A DNA stretch of 64,000 bases from Enterobacter cloacae (lineage in GTDB: Bacteria > Pseudomonadota > Gammaproteobacteria > Enterobacterales > Enterobacteriaceae), in assembly GCA_014169315.1 (NCBI GenBank), contig AP022133.1, positions 4,278,001 to 4,342,000 of the forward strand. Direction: 5' to 3'. Below the pieces are notes generated by a model. The model worked only from the letters and a program-made list of their open reading frames with translations, was not told the DNA's origin and ran no database searches. Below are positions 45,847-54,815 of this stretch, piece after piece. Made by a program: the position numbers and the translations under genes. The first letter of the stretch is position 1; every line of letters begins with the position of its first letter.

Positions 45847-47199
45847 ATGACTAAGCATTATGACTACATCGCAATCGGCGGCGGCAGCGGCGGCATCGCC
45901 TCCATCAACCGTGCGGCCATGTATGGCCAGAAATGTGCGCTGATTGAAGCCAAAGAGCTGGGCGGCACCTGCGTGAACGTGGGTTGTGTACCGAAAAAAG
46001 TGATGTGGCATGCCGCGCAAATCCGTGAAGCTATTCATATGTATGGCCCGGATTATGGCTTTGACACCACCATCAATAACTTCGACTGGGACAAGCTGAT
46101 CGCCAGCCGTACCGCCTATATCGACCGTATTCACACCTCGTACGACAACGTGCTGGGCAAAAATAACGTGGATGTGATCCGTGGCTTTGCCCGTTTCGTT
46201 GACGCGAAGACTGTCGAAGTGAACGGTGAGACGATCACCGCCGATCACATCCTGATCGCTACCGGTGGCCGTCCGAGCCACCCGAATATTCCGGGCGTGG
46301 AATACGGTATCGACTCCGATGGTTTCTTCGAGCTGCCTGCCCTACCAAAACGCGTTGCCGTGGTTGGCGCGGGTTACATTGCCGTGGAGCTGGCCGGTGT
46401 GATTAACGGTCTGGGTGCAGAAGCGCACCTGTTCGTACGTAAACACGCCCCACTACGCAGTTTCGACCCGCTGATCGTCGACACGCTGGTCGAAGTGATG
46501 AATGCCGAAGGCCCAACCCTGCACACTCACGCCGTGCCAAAAGCGGTCTTGAAAAATGCAGACGGTAGCCTGACCCTGGAGCTGGAAGATGGCCGTAGCC
46601 AGACCGTCGATTGCCTGATCTGGGCGATTGGTCGCGAGCCTGCCAACGACAACTTCAACCTGGCCGTCACGGGCGTGAAAACCAATGACAAAGGCTATAT
46701 CGTTGTCGATAAGTTCCAGAACACCAGCGTACCGGGCATTTACGCGGTAGGTGATAACACCGGTGCCGTTGAACTGACCCCGGTTGCCGTGGCAGCGGGC
46801 CGTCGTCTTTCTGAACGCCTGTTTAACAACAAGCCAAACGAGCATCTGGACTACAGCAATATCCCGACCGTGGTCTTCAGTCATCCGCCCATCGGCACTG
46901 TCGGCTTAACCGAACCGCAGGCGCGCGAACAGTATGGCGACGACCAGGTGAAAGTGTACAAATCAGCGTTCACCGCGATGTATACCGCCGTCACCTCTCA
47001 CCGTCAGCCATGCCGCATGAAGCTGGTGTGCGTTGGGCCAGAAGAGAAGATTGTCGGCATCCACGGTATTGGCTTCGGCATGGACGAGATCCTGCAGGGC
47101 TTTGCCGTAGCACTGAAGATGGGCGCAACCAAGAAAGATTTCGACAACACCGTGGCGATCCACCCGACTGCGGCGGAAGAGTTTGTGACCATGCGTTAA
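45847..47199 (+). CDS. gorA: Glutathione reductase
   Basis: A 450-residue NADPH-dependent flavoenzyme that regenerates glutathione from its disulfide. FAD-binding GGGSGGIAS (residues about 11-19), the redox-active disulfide [13 protein letters not shown] (Cys42 and Cys47), NADPH-binding [12 protein letters not shown] and the C-terminal HPTAAEEF with the catalytic histidine are all present. Length equals the E. coli enzyme. Cytoplasmic. It has its own terminator. Confidence 0.98.
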   Translation: MTKHYDYIAIGGGSGGIASINRAAMYGQKCALIEAKELGGTCVNVGCVPKKVMWHAAQIREAIHMYGPDYGFDTTINNFDWDKLIASRTAYIDRIHTSYDNVLGKNNVDVIRGFARFVDAKTVEVNGETITADHILIATGGRPSHPNIPGVEYGIDSDGFFELPALPKRVAVVGAGYIAVELAGVINGLGAEAHLFVRKHAPLRSFDPLIVDTLVEVMNAEGPTLHTHAVPKAVLKNADGSLTLELEDGRSQTVDCLIWAIGREPANDNFNLAVTGVKTNDKGYIVVDKFQNTSVPGIYAVGDNTGAVELTPVAVAAGRRLSERLFNNKPNEHLDYSNIPTVVFSHPPIGTVGLTEPQAREQYGDDQVKVYKSAFTAMYTAVTSHRQPCRMKLVCVGPEEKIVGIHGIGFGMDEILQGFAVALKMGATKKDFDNTVAIHPTAAEEFVTMR

Positions 47200-47227
47200 C
47201 CGCTTTTCGTTGTCTGGCGCTTCACTC

Positions 47228-47260
47228 AAAAAAAACTGGCCGTAACAGGCCAGTTTTTTT
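47228..47260 (+). terminator. gorA terminator
   Basis: An A-run, ACTGGCC, loop GTAACA, GGCCAGT and seven Ts, 28 bp after the gorA stop. Confidence 0.95.
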
Positions 47261-47339
47261 ATAGGACTCGATAATTTAAATACAACACTTCATCATTCTG
47301 ATGAATATAAAATTATCGCCACGCTTAAAAGGGATTGAG

Positions 47340-48521
47340 ATGAAAGCGCTTATCGGTATCACCCTGCTTCTTTTCACTTTTTCAGCCTCATCATCCAATG
47401 ACATCACCTTCTGGGATACCCCCCAGCACGGTGGAAACAGTTTTAACCGCCTGCCACCGACACAGGCGTATTATGAGGCGCTGCGCGGCTACGGCGCGAC
47501 ATGGGTTCGTCTGTCCTACGACAAATGGAAGCCAGCCGATCGTGATTTTCTCATGGGCAATGCAGACGGCTACCGCACGCTGCAAGCCGCCGATCTCGCC
47601 ACCCTGAAAGCGTCCATCAGGCGGGCGCATGCCGCCGGGCTCAAGGTCGTCATTGCCCCGCTTTCCTTACCCGGTATGCGCTGGTCGCAAAATAATCATA
47701 ACCAGTTCGATGACCGCATCTGGCAGGACAAAAAATACTGGCAGGAGGCGGCACTGTTCTGGCGCGATTTAGCGCTGGCGCTGAAGGACGAACCCGGCAT
47801 TGTCGCCTGGAACCTGATCAATGAACCCGCACCGGAAAAGCAAGGCAAAATTAGCGAGCAAGCCTCCGCGGAGGCGCTGAAAACCTGGTATCAACAGCAG
47901 GCAAACACGGCACGCAACCTTCCTGAACTCTACAATCAGATTATTGCCGCCATCCGTCAGGTCGACGCGACCACGCCGATCATGGTCGACGGAGGCTGGT
48001 ACGGCTCCGCGCGCGGCTTTTCTGGCTGGCCTGCAGCGCTTAATGACAAACGGGTTCTGTACAGCTTCCACATGTATGAGCCGTATGAATTTACCAGCGC
48101 CCCGAATGCGCGCCGCAAAGTGCCGTATGAGTACCCCGGCATGGTCACATTTGGTGGCAAACAGGTGAAATGGGATGCGGCAGCAATAGATCGCTGGATG
48201 AGCGCCCCCTTCGTCTGGGCTAAACAACACGGCGTTCCGGCAAACCGGGTTGTCGCCGGTGAGTTTGGCTGCATACGCACGTTGCAGGGCTGTAAGCAGT
48301 GGCTGAGCGATGTCCTGACCGTTCTCGACAAGCATAATGCGCACTGGGCTTTTTATTCCTTCAGGGAAGATGCCTGGGATGCGATGGACTATGAGCTAGG
48401 CAAAAAACCGGTTCCGTGGTCCTACTGGAAAGCCATCGACGATAACACCCCTGATACGCTTGAACGCCACTCCACTGAGGAGTTTGAACCTATCAGCAGG
48501 CGTCTAAAACAAAGCCTTTAG
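47340..48521 (+). CDS. Secreted GH5-family glycoside hydrolase
   Basis: A 393-residue secreted enzyme of the cellulase (GH5) clan. Signal peptide about residues 1-18 (MKALIGITLLLFTFSASS). The acid/base Glu162 lies in WNLINEPAP, His244 in SFHMYEP and the nucleophile Glu308 in VVAGEFG. The fold and spacing fit GH5 endoglucanases or related beta-glucan/beta-mannan hydrolases; the substrate cannot be read. The start at 47340 has GGGATTGAG just upstream; the frame from 47301 would place the signal peptide 13 residues in. It is not part of the K-12 gor-treF interval and stands alone. Confidence 0.85.
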   Translation: MKALIGITLLLFTFSASSSNDITFWDTPQHGGNSFNRLPPTQAYYEALRGYGATWVRLSYDKWKPADRDFLMGNADGYRTLQAADLATLKASIRRAHAAGLKVVIAPLSLPGMRWSQNNHNQFDDRIWQDKKYWQEAALFWRDLALALKDEPGIVAWNLINEPAPEKQGKISEQASAEALKTWYQQQANTARNLPELYNQIIAAIRQVDATTPIMVDGGWYGSARGFSGWPAALNDKRVLYSFHMYEPYEFTSAPNARRKVPYEYPGMVTFGGKQVKWDAAAIDRWMSAPFVWAKQHGVPANRVVAGEFGCIRTLQGCKQWLSDVLTVLDKHNAHWAFYSFREDAWDAMDYELGKKPVPWSYWKAIDDNTPDTLERHSTEEFEPISRRLKQSL

Positions 48522-48528
48522 ACGCGAT

Positions 48529-48564
48529 GTTCACGATGCCGCTGTACCGGAAAGCATCGTGAAC
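48529..48564 (+). terminator. Inverted repeat after the GH5 gene
   Basis: GTTCACGATGC and GCATCGTGAAC are perfect 11-bp complements around a 14-base loop, 7 bp after the stop codon. There is no T-run, so it is a weak or Rho-assisted 3' end at best. Nothing else is seen in the rest of the gap to treF. Confidence 0.5.
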
Positions 48565-48800
48565 ATACATCACTCGTTGCAAAACGAATGGTCTGAATTT
48601 TTTCTCCCGGATAGTGAGCCTCAATTCCCGTTTGTTTTTGCATATCAATGAACTATAAAAAATAACGTTCACCACGCCGCCACAGCGAAATGTGATCAAG
48701 CGCACGTTTCACTCCCCAGACACCGAAGCGAATGTCTACGCTTAACAGACACCCGGAACAACCTGTCTATACGAACACACAACCGGAGGTCTTTATCACT

Positions 48801-50456
48801 ATGTTCAGCCAGAAACTCCACGCTGCCGAAAACATCGAATTCGGGGTTGCAGAAGAGCTGCGTTACGAAACCGATCCCTGCGAGTTGAAACTGGATGAAA
48901 TGATTGAGGCGGAGCCGGAACCCGAAATGATTGAGGGGTTGCCCGCCTCGGATGCCCTGACCCCTGCCGATCGCTATCTTGAGCTGTTCGAACATGTGCA
49001 GTCCTCGCGGCTTTTTACGGATAGCAAAACCTTCCCCGACTGTGCACCGAAGAAGGATCCTCTGGATATCCTGATCCGCTACCGCAAGGTGAAACGCCAC
49101 CGGGATTTTGACCTGCGCCAGTTCGTGGAGAACCACTTCTGGATGCCGGAATCACTCTCGACCGAATATGTCTCTGACCCAGGGCTGTCGCTCAGGGAGC
49201 ATATTGATAGCCTGTGGCCGGTACTGACGCGTGAGCCGCAGGATCATATTCCCTGGTCATCCCTGCTACCGCTGCCACAGTCCTATATCGTCCCCGGCGG
49301 GCGCTTCAGCGAAACCTACTACTGGGACTCCTACTTCACCATGCTGGGGCTGGCGGAAAGTGGTCGGGACGATCTGCTGAAGTGTATGGCGGATAACTTC
49401 GCGTGGATGATTGAGCGCTACGGACACATCCCCAACGGTAACCGAACCTATTATCTCAGCCGTTCTCAGCCCCCGGTCTTTGCCCTGATGGTCGAGCTGT
49501 TCGAGGAGGACGGCGTGCGTGGCGCGAAACGCTATCTGGAACACCTGAAAATGGAGTACGCCTTCTGGATGGATGGCGCGGAGTCGCTGCTGCTGAACCA
49601 GGCCTATCGCCATGTGGTACGTATGCCAGACGGCTCAATGCTCAACCGCTACTGGGATGATCGTGACACACCGCGCGATGAATCCTGGATTGAGGACGTA
49701 GAGACGGCCCGCCATTCCGGTCGTCCACCGAATGAGGTCTACCGCGATCTGCGAGCTGGCGCGGCTTCCGGCTGGGATTACTCTTCCCGCTGGCTGCGCG
49801 ATCCCGGTCGGCTTGCCAGCATCCGCACGACGCAGTTTATCCCCATTGATTTGAATGCATTCCTGTTCAAGCTGGAAAGCGCGATCGCCAATATTTCGGC
49901 GTCAAAAGGGGATAAAGAGACCGCTGAACAGTTCCGCCAGAAAGCAGCCGATCGACGTGCGGCGGTGAACCGCTATCTGTGGGATGAGGAGCATGGCTGC
50001 TACCGTGATTACGACTGGCGACGCGAAGAGATGGCGTTATTCTCTGCGGCCAGCATTGTGACACTGTATGTCGGTATGGCCACGCATGAGCAGGCAGAAC
50101 GGCTATCTGATGCCGTTAAAGCGCGTCTGCTGACACCAGGCGGTATTATGGCAACCGAGTACGAAACCGGCGAACAGTGGGATAAACCCAATGGCTGGGC
50201 ACCGCTGCAGTGGATGGCGATTCAGGGGTTCAAACAGTATGGCAACGACGCACTGGGTGATGAGATCGCCTGGAGCTGGCTCCAGACGGTGAACCTCTTC
50301 TATAAAACGCACCACAAGCTGATTGAGAAGTACCACATCGCCAGCAGTACACCACGTGAAGGCGGTGGGGGTGAGTATCCGCTACAGGATGGTTTCGGCT
50401 GGACCAATGGTGTGGTTCGACGGTTGATTGGGTTGTACGGGGAGCCTCGACCCTGA
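48801..50456 (+). CDS. treF: Cytoplasmic trehalase TreF
   Basis: A 551-residue GH37 enzyme (E. coli 549) that splits trehalose into two glucoses in the cytoplasm. Trehalase signatures [14 protein letters not shown] (about residue 173) and [13 protein letters not shown] (about 473) are exact, as is the C-terminal [18 protein letters not shown]. There is no signal peptide, which separates it from TreA. The ATG at 48801 has GGAGG 11-12 bases upstream; the frame is open from 48732 but the extra 23 residues are not conserved with E. coli. Confidence 0.95.
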   Translation: MFSQKLHAAENIEFGVAEELRYETDPCELKLDEMIEAEPEPEMIEGLPASDALTPADRYLELFEHVQSSRLFTDSKTFPDCAPKKDPLDILIRYRKVKRHRDFDLRQFVENHFWMPESLSTEYVSDPGLSLREHIDSLWPVLTREPQDHIPWSSLLPLPQSYIVPGGRFSETYYWDSYFTMLGLAESGRDDLLKCMADNFAWMIERYGHIPNGNRTYYLSRSQPPVFALMVELFEEDGVRGAKRYLEHLKMEYAFWMDGAESLLLNQAYRHVVRMPDGSMLNRYWDDRDTPRDESWIEDVETARHSGRPPNEVYRDLRAGAASGWDYSSRWLRDPGRLASIRTTQFIPIDLNAFLFKLESAIANISASKGDKETAEQFRQKAADRRAAVNRYLWDEEHGCYRDYDWRREEMALFSAASIVTLYVGMATHEQAERLSDAVKARLLTPGGIMATEYETGEQWDKPNGWAPLQWMAIQGFKQYGNDALGDEIAWSWLQTVNLFYKTHHKLIEKYHIASSTPREGGGGEYPLQDGFGWTNGVVRRLIGLYGEPRP

Positions 50457-50490
50457 CCCTCTCCCAGAGGGTCAGAACCGGGGAGAGGGG
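50457..50490. repeat. CCCTCTCC palindromic repeat, copy 5 (variant loop)
   Basis: CCCTCTCCC and GGGAGAGGGG are present but the loop is longer than in the other copies and contains its own small repeat (GACCCTCTCCCAGAGGGTC). Located between convergent treF and the STY4199-like gene. Confidence 0.8.
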
Positions 50491-50494
50491 TATA

Positions 50495-52087
50495 TTAGCG
50501 AATCACCTCATAAATGGCAGTCTGAATGGACTGCCATTTTTTCGTGGTGGCATCCGGTTGTGACTGCGCACGGCGCGTTGCCATATCGGCATCATGCTGC
50601 TGGCGCTTCACCACGGCAGGCACGGTACAAAACGCTTTCAGATACTCTTTACGTATTGCAGTCAGAGATTCACCATCAGACATGGCGTGGCCAAGCGTAT
50701 TGATAAAGCGACGGCACGGCTTTTCCTCCACCATGTTTTGCCGATAGTGCAGCATCAGTTCAAGCACGTCGTCATGCTCTGCCGACATCGCCTCTTCTGT
50801 CCAGGACAGCTTCCAGTCCATCCCGCCCTGTAAAAATAGCTGCGTTATGCGGGTGTCGTTGCGGTTGATGGCTGAACGGAAATTATTCTCGTCCCAGGTC
50901 ACCCCCATGCGCGTCAGCGTCTCACGCGAGGAAGGTGTTTCGCGCATCTCCTGAGGCTGAGAGGTTTCTGCCGCATTCACGAGCGCTGGCTGAGGTTTAC
51001 TGCTGCTGGTCACCAGCCAGAATCCCCCCACGGCAATCGCGATGATCATCACCCCAACTGCTCCCCATAACATGCCGGAAATAAGCTGCTCACGTTGTTC
51101 AGGCGTTCGGGGCGCGCGCTGGGTTGGCTTTTCAATCGTGTCGCGGACTTCAAACAGATCGCCGCCGGTAACCCGGTCCATCTTCTGCGCCTTTTCCCAG
51201 AAAGCATGCAGCTCGCTGGCATCCACCGCCATTAATCCCGCCGGGTTAATGCGCGTCCTCCCCTCTTCAAAAGCACGCTGCACGGGGCGGGTGATCTGCG
51301 CATAGTAGTTATCCAGCAGCAGGATCTGCGCCGAACTTAACGCCTGCTGTACGGTAATGCTGTTGCGGATTTGCCGGATATCATCAAGGAACGTTTGCAA
51401 TGTCTTACGCGGTTCAACCAGTAATGTCAGCATTGACGGGTCGCTAAACAGTGAGGCGTAATACCGGCTAAACTCCTTTTTATCCACCAGCATCTGCGCC
51501 AGCTCACTGAACATCATGCCGCTCAGGACATCGTTGATTTCGCCAAGCTTAAGCCAGCGACGTACGCGGTCAGCGTTAAACAAAGTCTTGAGATGGTTAT
51601 TCAGCCGCACCTGATCGGGCCATGCCTGCTGGATAAGCCCTTTGATCATCAGTTCAATCGCACGCACCTGCTTATGTGCCTGCTGTTGTTGGATCTCATT
51701 ACCGGGAGCCAGTTCGGTGCTGTAGGTCAGGAGGGGTTGCTGCAAACGCAGGTGTTCCAGTGCGTTCACAAAGCGCATCGCCGCAATGAGCTGATTTTCA
51801 CTGACATCCTGCCCGCTTTCATACTGAGGAACCCGCTGCTGCAACAGGCGTAACTGCAGGGTAAACTCCGACATCTCAGCATCATTCAGGTTAAGTTGCT
51901 TCGCAACGGCAGTCCATCCGCCCAGCCCCAGACGGGCACTGTCCAGCTGTTCCAGAAACCAGCGTGGATCTTTTCCTTCAGAAGCATGTACATTCAGAAG
52001 AAGCAGTATCTCTACAGACGCCTGGCGAATGACGGCCAGACAGTGTTCGAACTGTTCGCGAATATGATGTGATGCGCTGAGAGTCAT
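50495..52087 (-). CDS. STY4199-family HEPN-like membrane protein
   Basis: A 530-residue protein I recognise as the type named STY4199-family HEPN domain protein; the function is unknown. Residues 1-320 are largely helical, with a HEPN-like helix pair near 232-275 (IRQIRNSITVQQALSSAQIL). Arg241-Asn242 fits the start of the HEPN R-N-X4-H motif but the histidine is replaced, so nuclease activity is doubtful. A charged linker, one membrane helix (about 336-359) and a C-terminal part with ankyrin-like turns (399-450, FRSAINRNDTRITQLFLQGG) follow. A cytoplasmic N-terminus with one membrane pass is inferred. It stands alone between treF and a GNAT gene, outside the K-12 backbone. Confidence 0.75.
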   Translation of the reverse strand: MTLSASHHIREQFEHCLAVIRQASVEILLLLNVHASEGKDPRWFLEQLDSARLGLGGWTAVAKQLNLNDAEMSEFTLQLRLLQQRVPQYESGQDVSENQLIAAMRFVNALEHLRLQQPLLTYSTELAPGNEIQQQQAHKQVRAIELMIKGLIQQAWPDQVRLNNHLKTLFNADRVRRWLKLGEINDVLSGMMFSELAQMLVDKKEFSRYYASLFSDPSMLTLLVEPRKTLQTFLDDIRQIRNSITVQQALSSAQILLLDNYYAQITRPVQRAFEEGRTRINPAGLMAVDASELHAFWEKAQKMDRVTGGDLFEVRDTIEKPTQRAPRTPEQREQLISGMLWGAVGVMIIAIAVGGFWLVTSSSKPQPALVNAAETSQPQEMRETPSSRETLTRMGVTWDENNFRSAINRNDTRITQLFLQGGMDWKLSWTEEAMSAEHDDVLELMLHYRQNMVEEKPCRRFINTLGHAMSDGESLTAIRKEYLKAFCTVPAVVKRQQHDADMATRRAQSQPDATTKKWQSIQTAIYEVIR

Positions 52088-52234
52088 TATTTTCCTTCAG
52101 AGACAACGAAGACATCCGGGCCCGGCACGCAGCAGCCGTTTTTCTTTTATTTATACGCAGTTAAACATACCTGACTTTCTGTTGAAATAAAGTGACAGCT
52201 CTATAATCATTGAAAATGTCTCAGGAGAATCTGA

Positions 52235-52774
52235 ATGCCTGCCTTCACGACCACACGCCTCACCTGCTCACCGCTGCAGGAACAAGACTGGCCCTTTTTT
52301 CTGGCCTTACAGCAAGACCCGGACGTTATGCGCTTTGTCGCACAAGACCGCCCCCTGGCCGAAATCCGTGAAGCGTTCGATTCTCGTCTGATGCCGTGGA
52401 CACCAGGCTGCGCGCACTGGCTCTGCCTGGTGGTACGTGATACGGCGAGCCAGACGCCGCTAGGTGTAACCGGCTATATTCACCGGGAACAGGACTGCGC
52501 TGAAGTCGGTTTCCTCTTCGCCCCGGTAGCACAGGGGAAAGGTTATGGTTTTGAATCGCTCCAGGCACTATGTGATTTCGCATTCACTCAAGGCAACATC
52601 CGGCGGCTGACCGCCACCGTAACGGCAGGCAATATCGCCTCCAGACGGTTGCTGGAAAAAGCGGGTTTTCAACCTGAAGGCGAGCTGCGGGAAAACTATT
52701 ACCTTGCCGGGCGCTGGCATAATGACTGGCTGTTTGGTTTGTTGAAGCACGAATACCGGATAAATATTCGCTGA
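52235..52774 (+). CDS. GNAT-family N-acetyltransferase (RimJ/RimL type)
   Basis: A 179-residue acetyltransferase of the Acetyltransf_3 type that uses acetyl-CoA. Motif A is VGFLFAPVAQGKGYGFESL with the QGKGYG pyrophosphate loop (about residues 100-105), and the NIASRRLLEKAGF motif follows. The substrate may be a protein N-terminus, an antibiotic or a small amine; it cannot be told. The ATG at 52235 follows CAGGAGAATCTGA. Confidence 0.88.
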   Translation: MPAFTTTRLTCSPLQEQDWPFFLALQQDPDVMRFVAQDRPLAEIREAFDSRLMPWTPGCAHWLCLVVRDTASQTPLGVTGYIHREQDCAEVGFLFAPVAQGKGYGFESLQALCDFAFTQGNIRRLTATVTAGNIASRRLLEKAGFQPEGELRENYYLAGRWHNDWLFGLLKHEYRINIR

Positions 52775-52845
52775 TCAACGGCCATTTGGCGGATATTTCT
52801 CAGACTTCGTTTCCTCTACAGTAACGTTATTAAGAGGAAATGAAT

Positions 52846-53184
52846 ATGACTGGTCATATGCTGAAGATATCTTCTGCTGCCATTGCATTAATTAAAAAAC
52901 AACAAGGACTCTCCCAGGAAAAATATCGTGATGAACGGGGGGTATGGGTAATCGGATACGGCCATGTCATCCGCGAGGGGGAAATTTTTCGTGGGCTTAT
53001 CACACCTGCCCAGGCTGAACACTTGTTGCACGACGATATTCAATTATGTGAGGCGCTGATCGGTGAAAATTTTCCGCAACCCCTCACCCAACAGCAATAT
53101 GACTCACTGGTATCGACGATATTCAGCTTTGGCGGCATCTCCCGTCTGCCACCAGAGCTTCTTCAGGCCATCGCCCGGGTATAG
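52846..53184 (+). CDS. Lysozyme-like (GH24) protein with altered active site
   Basis: A 112-residue protein with the phage-type lysozyme N-terminal pattern (LIKKQQGLSQEKYRDERG, then IGYGH). Aligned by eye to T4 lysozyme, the catalytic Glu is Gln20, the Asp is kept (Asp29, nine residues later) and the Thr is Val35. It also lacks the last part of the domain and has no signal peptide. A decayed or repurposed phage lysozyme is the best guess. The ATG at 52846 has GAGG eight bases upstream; ATG 52840 is too close. Its last 22 bp overlap yhjB on the other strand. Confidence 0.7.
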   Translation: MTGHMLKISSAAIALIKKQQGLSQEKYRDERGVWVIGYGHVIREGEIFRGLITPAQAEHLLHDDIQLCEALIGENFPQPLTQQQYDSLVSTIFSFGGISRLPPELLQAIARV

Positions 53185-53768
53185 TACATCGCGGCCTGCG
53201 TTCTGTTCTTAACATCCAGGCGGCGGAAAAGGGCTTCCAGGTGCGCTTTTACCGTTGCGGCACTGATGTTCAGAATGCGCCCGATCTCTTTATTCGACTC
53301 CCCAGCCGCCAGTAACTTCAGTACCTCACGCTGGCGATCGCTCAACAAGGAGAGTTCATGCTGATATGGCTGAGACACACTTAACCATTCGCAGGGGAAA
53401 CAGACCATCCCCTTTGATACAGAGCCCAACACGGCGGAGAACATCTCCGGAACCGCGTTGCGGTGGACGATTGCCCTCACGTTACGCTGCATGAGCTGCT
53501 CTACCCATCTGACCTCTTTTTTCACCAGCATCATCACCACGCGCGTGGCCGGAAAGCGATACAGGAGCGCTTCCAGCAGAGCCATGCCGTCATCCTGAAT
53601 AAAGCGTCCGTCAATCATGACGATAGCGGAAGGCGATGCGGATAGCTGCTCCCACAATTCTTCAGTCTGACTTGTGCCCGTAATATTTATTTCCGGAATA
53701 CATTTTTGAAGGCTACCGATCGTTCCATGAATAAATATTGACTGCCTGCCAAACATGATTACTCGCAT
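53163..53768 (-). CDS. yhjB: LuxR-family response regulator-like YhjB
   Basis: A 201-residue transcription factor (E. coli YhjB 200). The N-terminal receiver-like domain (about 1-120) keeps the beta-strand with Asp at MIDGRF, but the phospho-acceptor surroundings are degenerate. The C-terminal LuxR helix-turn-helix is standard: LSDRQREVLKLLAAGESNKEIGRIL, then TVKAHLEALFRRLDVKNRTQA. Its targets are unknown. It is convergent with the lysozyme-like gene, with a 22-bp tail overlap. The downstream SDR gene lies 169 bp upstream of it on the same strand. Confidence 0.9.
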   Translation of the reverse strand: MRVIMFGRQSIFIHGTIGSLQKCIPEINITGTSQTEELWEQLSASPSAIVMIDGRFIQDDGMALLEALLYRFPATRVVMMLVKKEVRWVEQLMQRNVRAIVHRNAVPEMFSAVLGSVSKGMVCFPCEWLSVSQPYQHELSLLSDRQREVLKLLAAGESNKEIGRILNISAATVKAHLEALFRRLDVKNRTQAAMYYTRAMA

Positions 53769-53937
53769 GGTTCTTTCCTCTGAGAATAGCGAGAAAATTC
53801 TACAGAGGTACTATTTAAGAAAAAACTCAAAGAATGGGTACGTTACAATTAACCGGGTGTTATTTAAATCTGGAAGGATTTCGACATACCTGATTTGAGT
53901 ATATTCTGAAGAGGCTCCCTCCCCTTCAGACCCGATA

Positions 53938-54696
53938 TCACAGGAACATGCCGCCTGACACTTCAATACGTTGTGCATTCATCCAGCCCAGTTTATCGCT
54001 GAGCAGCGCGGCAATGGCATCACCAATGTCGTCCGGCAACCCCACACGGCCCAGAGCCGTTTGTGAGGCCAGAAGCTGGTTGAGATCCGCATTGTCACGC
54101 ACGCGTCCACCGCCAAAATCGGTTTCAATCGCCCCAGGGGCAATAATATTGACGGCGATCCCGCGCGCACCCAGCTCTTTTGCCTGATAGCGGGTCAGCA
54201 CTTCCATCGCCCCTTTCATCGCCGCATAGGTACCAGAACCTGGCTGAGTAAAGCGGGTCAGACCGCTGGAAACGTTCAGGATCCGTCCACCGTCGCGCAA
54301 CAGCGGCAACAGACACTGCGTCAGGAAAAATGGTCCTTTGAAATGGATGTTCAGCGCGTCATCAAACTGGGCTTCCGTTGTTCCGGTATATGGCGCGTAT
54401 AAACCCGTTCCTGCATTGTTCAATAAATAATCAAACGTATCACGCTGCCACAGGGCCTTCAGGGTGTCCTGTACCTGTTGGGCGAAAACATCGAAACATG
54501 AAATATCACCGACGTTAAGTTGCAATGCCGCAGCTTTAACACCTTTTCCCTGAATTTCATGCACAACATCCAGCGCTTCCTGCTGACTATTGTTATACGT
54601 CAGGATAATTCCCGTGCCGTCCGCCGCCAGCTTTAAGGCCGCATTTTTACCCAGACCACGGCTACCACCTGTCACTAATGCAATACGTTCAGTCAT
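53938..54696 (-). CDS. Short-chain dehydrogenase/reductase
   Basis: A 252-residue SDR oxidoreductase. NAD(P)-binding VTGGSRGLGKNAA is at residues 8-20, NNAG motif LLNNAGTGLYA, catalytic serine in LNVSSGL, and YAAMKGA supplies the Tyr and Lys. The substrate is unknown. The start at 54696 gives the standard SDR N-terminus; 29 upstream codons are rejected. It is divergent from a LysR regulator (119 bp apart), which is therefore its likely regulator. Confidence 0.9.
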   Translation of the reverse strand: MTERIALVTGGSRGLGKNAALKLAADGTGIILTYNNSQQEALDVVHEIQGKGVKAAALQLNVGDISCFDVFAQQVQDTLKALWQRDTFDYLLNNAGTGLYAPYTGTTEAQFDDALNIHFKGPFFLTQCLLPLLRDGGRILNVSSGLTRFTQPGSGTYAAMKGAMEVLTRYQAKELGARGIAVNIIAPGAIETDFGGGRVRDNADLNQLLASQTALGRVGLPDDIGDAIAALLSDKLGWMNAQRIEVSGGMFL

Positions 54697-54815
54697 AAGA
54701 AACCTCAATTTGGCTGTTATGGAGATTGAGAAAGAGCTTATTAGGTGATAGAAAATCAATAAAGATAGCCATAAACGCTTCACTGTTTCATCTTGAACAA
54801 CAATGAGCTTTTCCT

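Noticed and set aside
53908..53931. Hairpin CTGAAG...CTTCAG as terminator of the SDR gene
   Set aside because: Internal mismatches and no T-tract on the minus strand.
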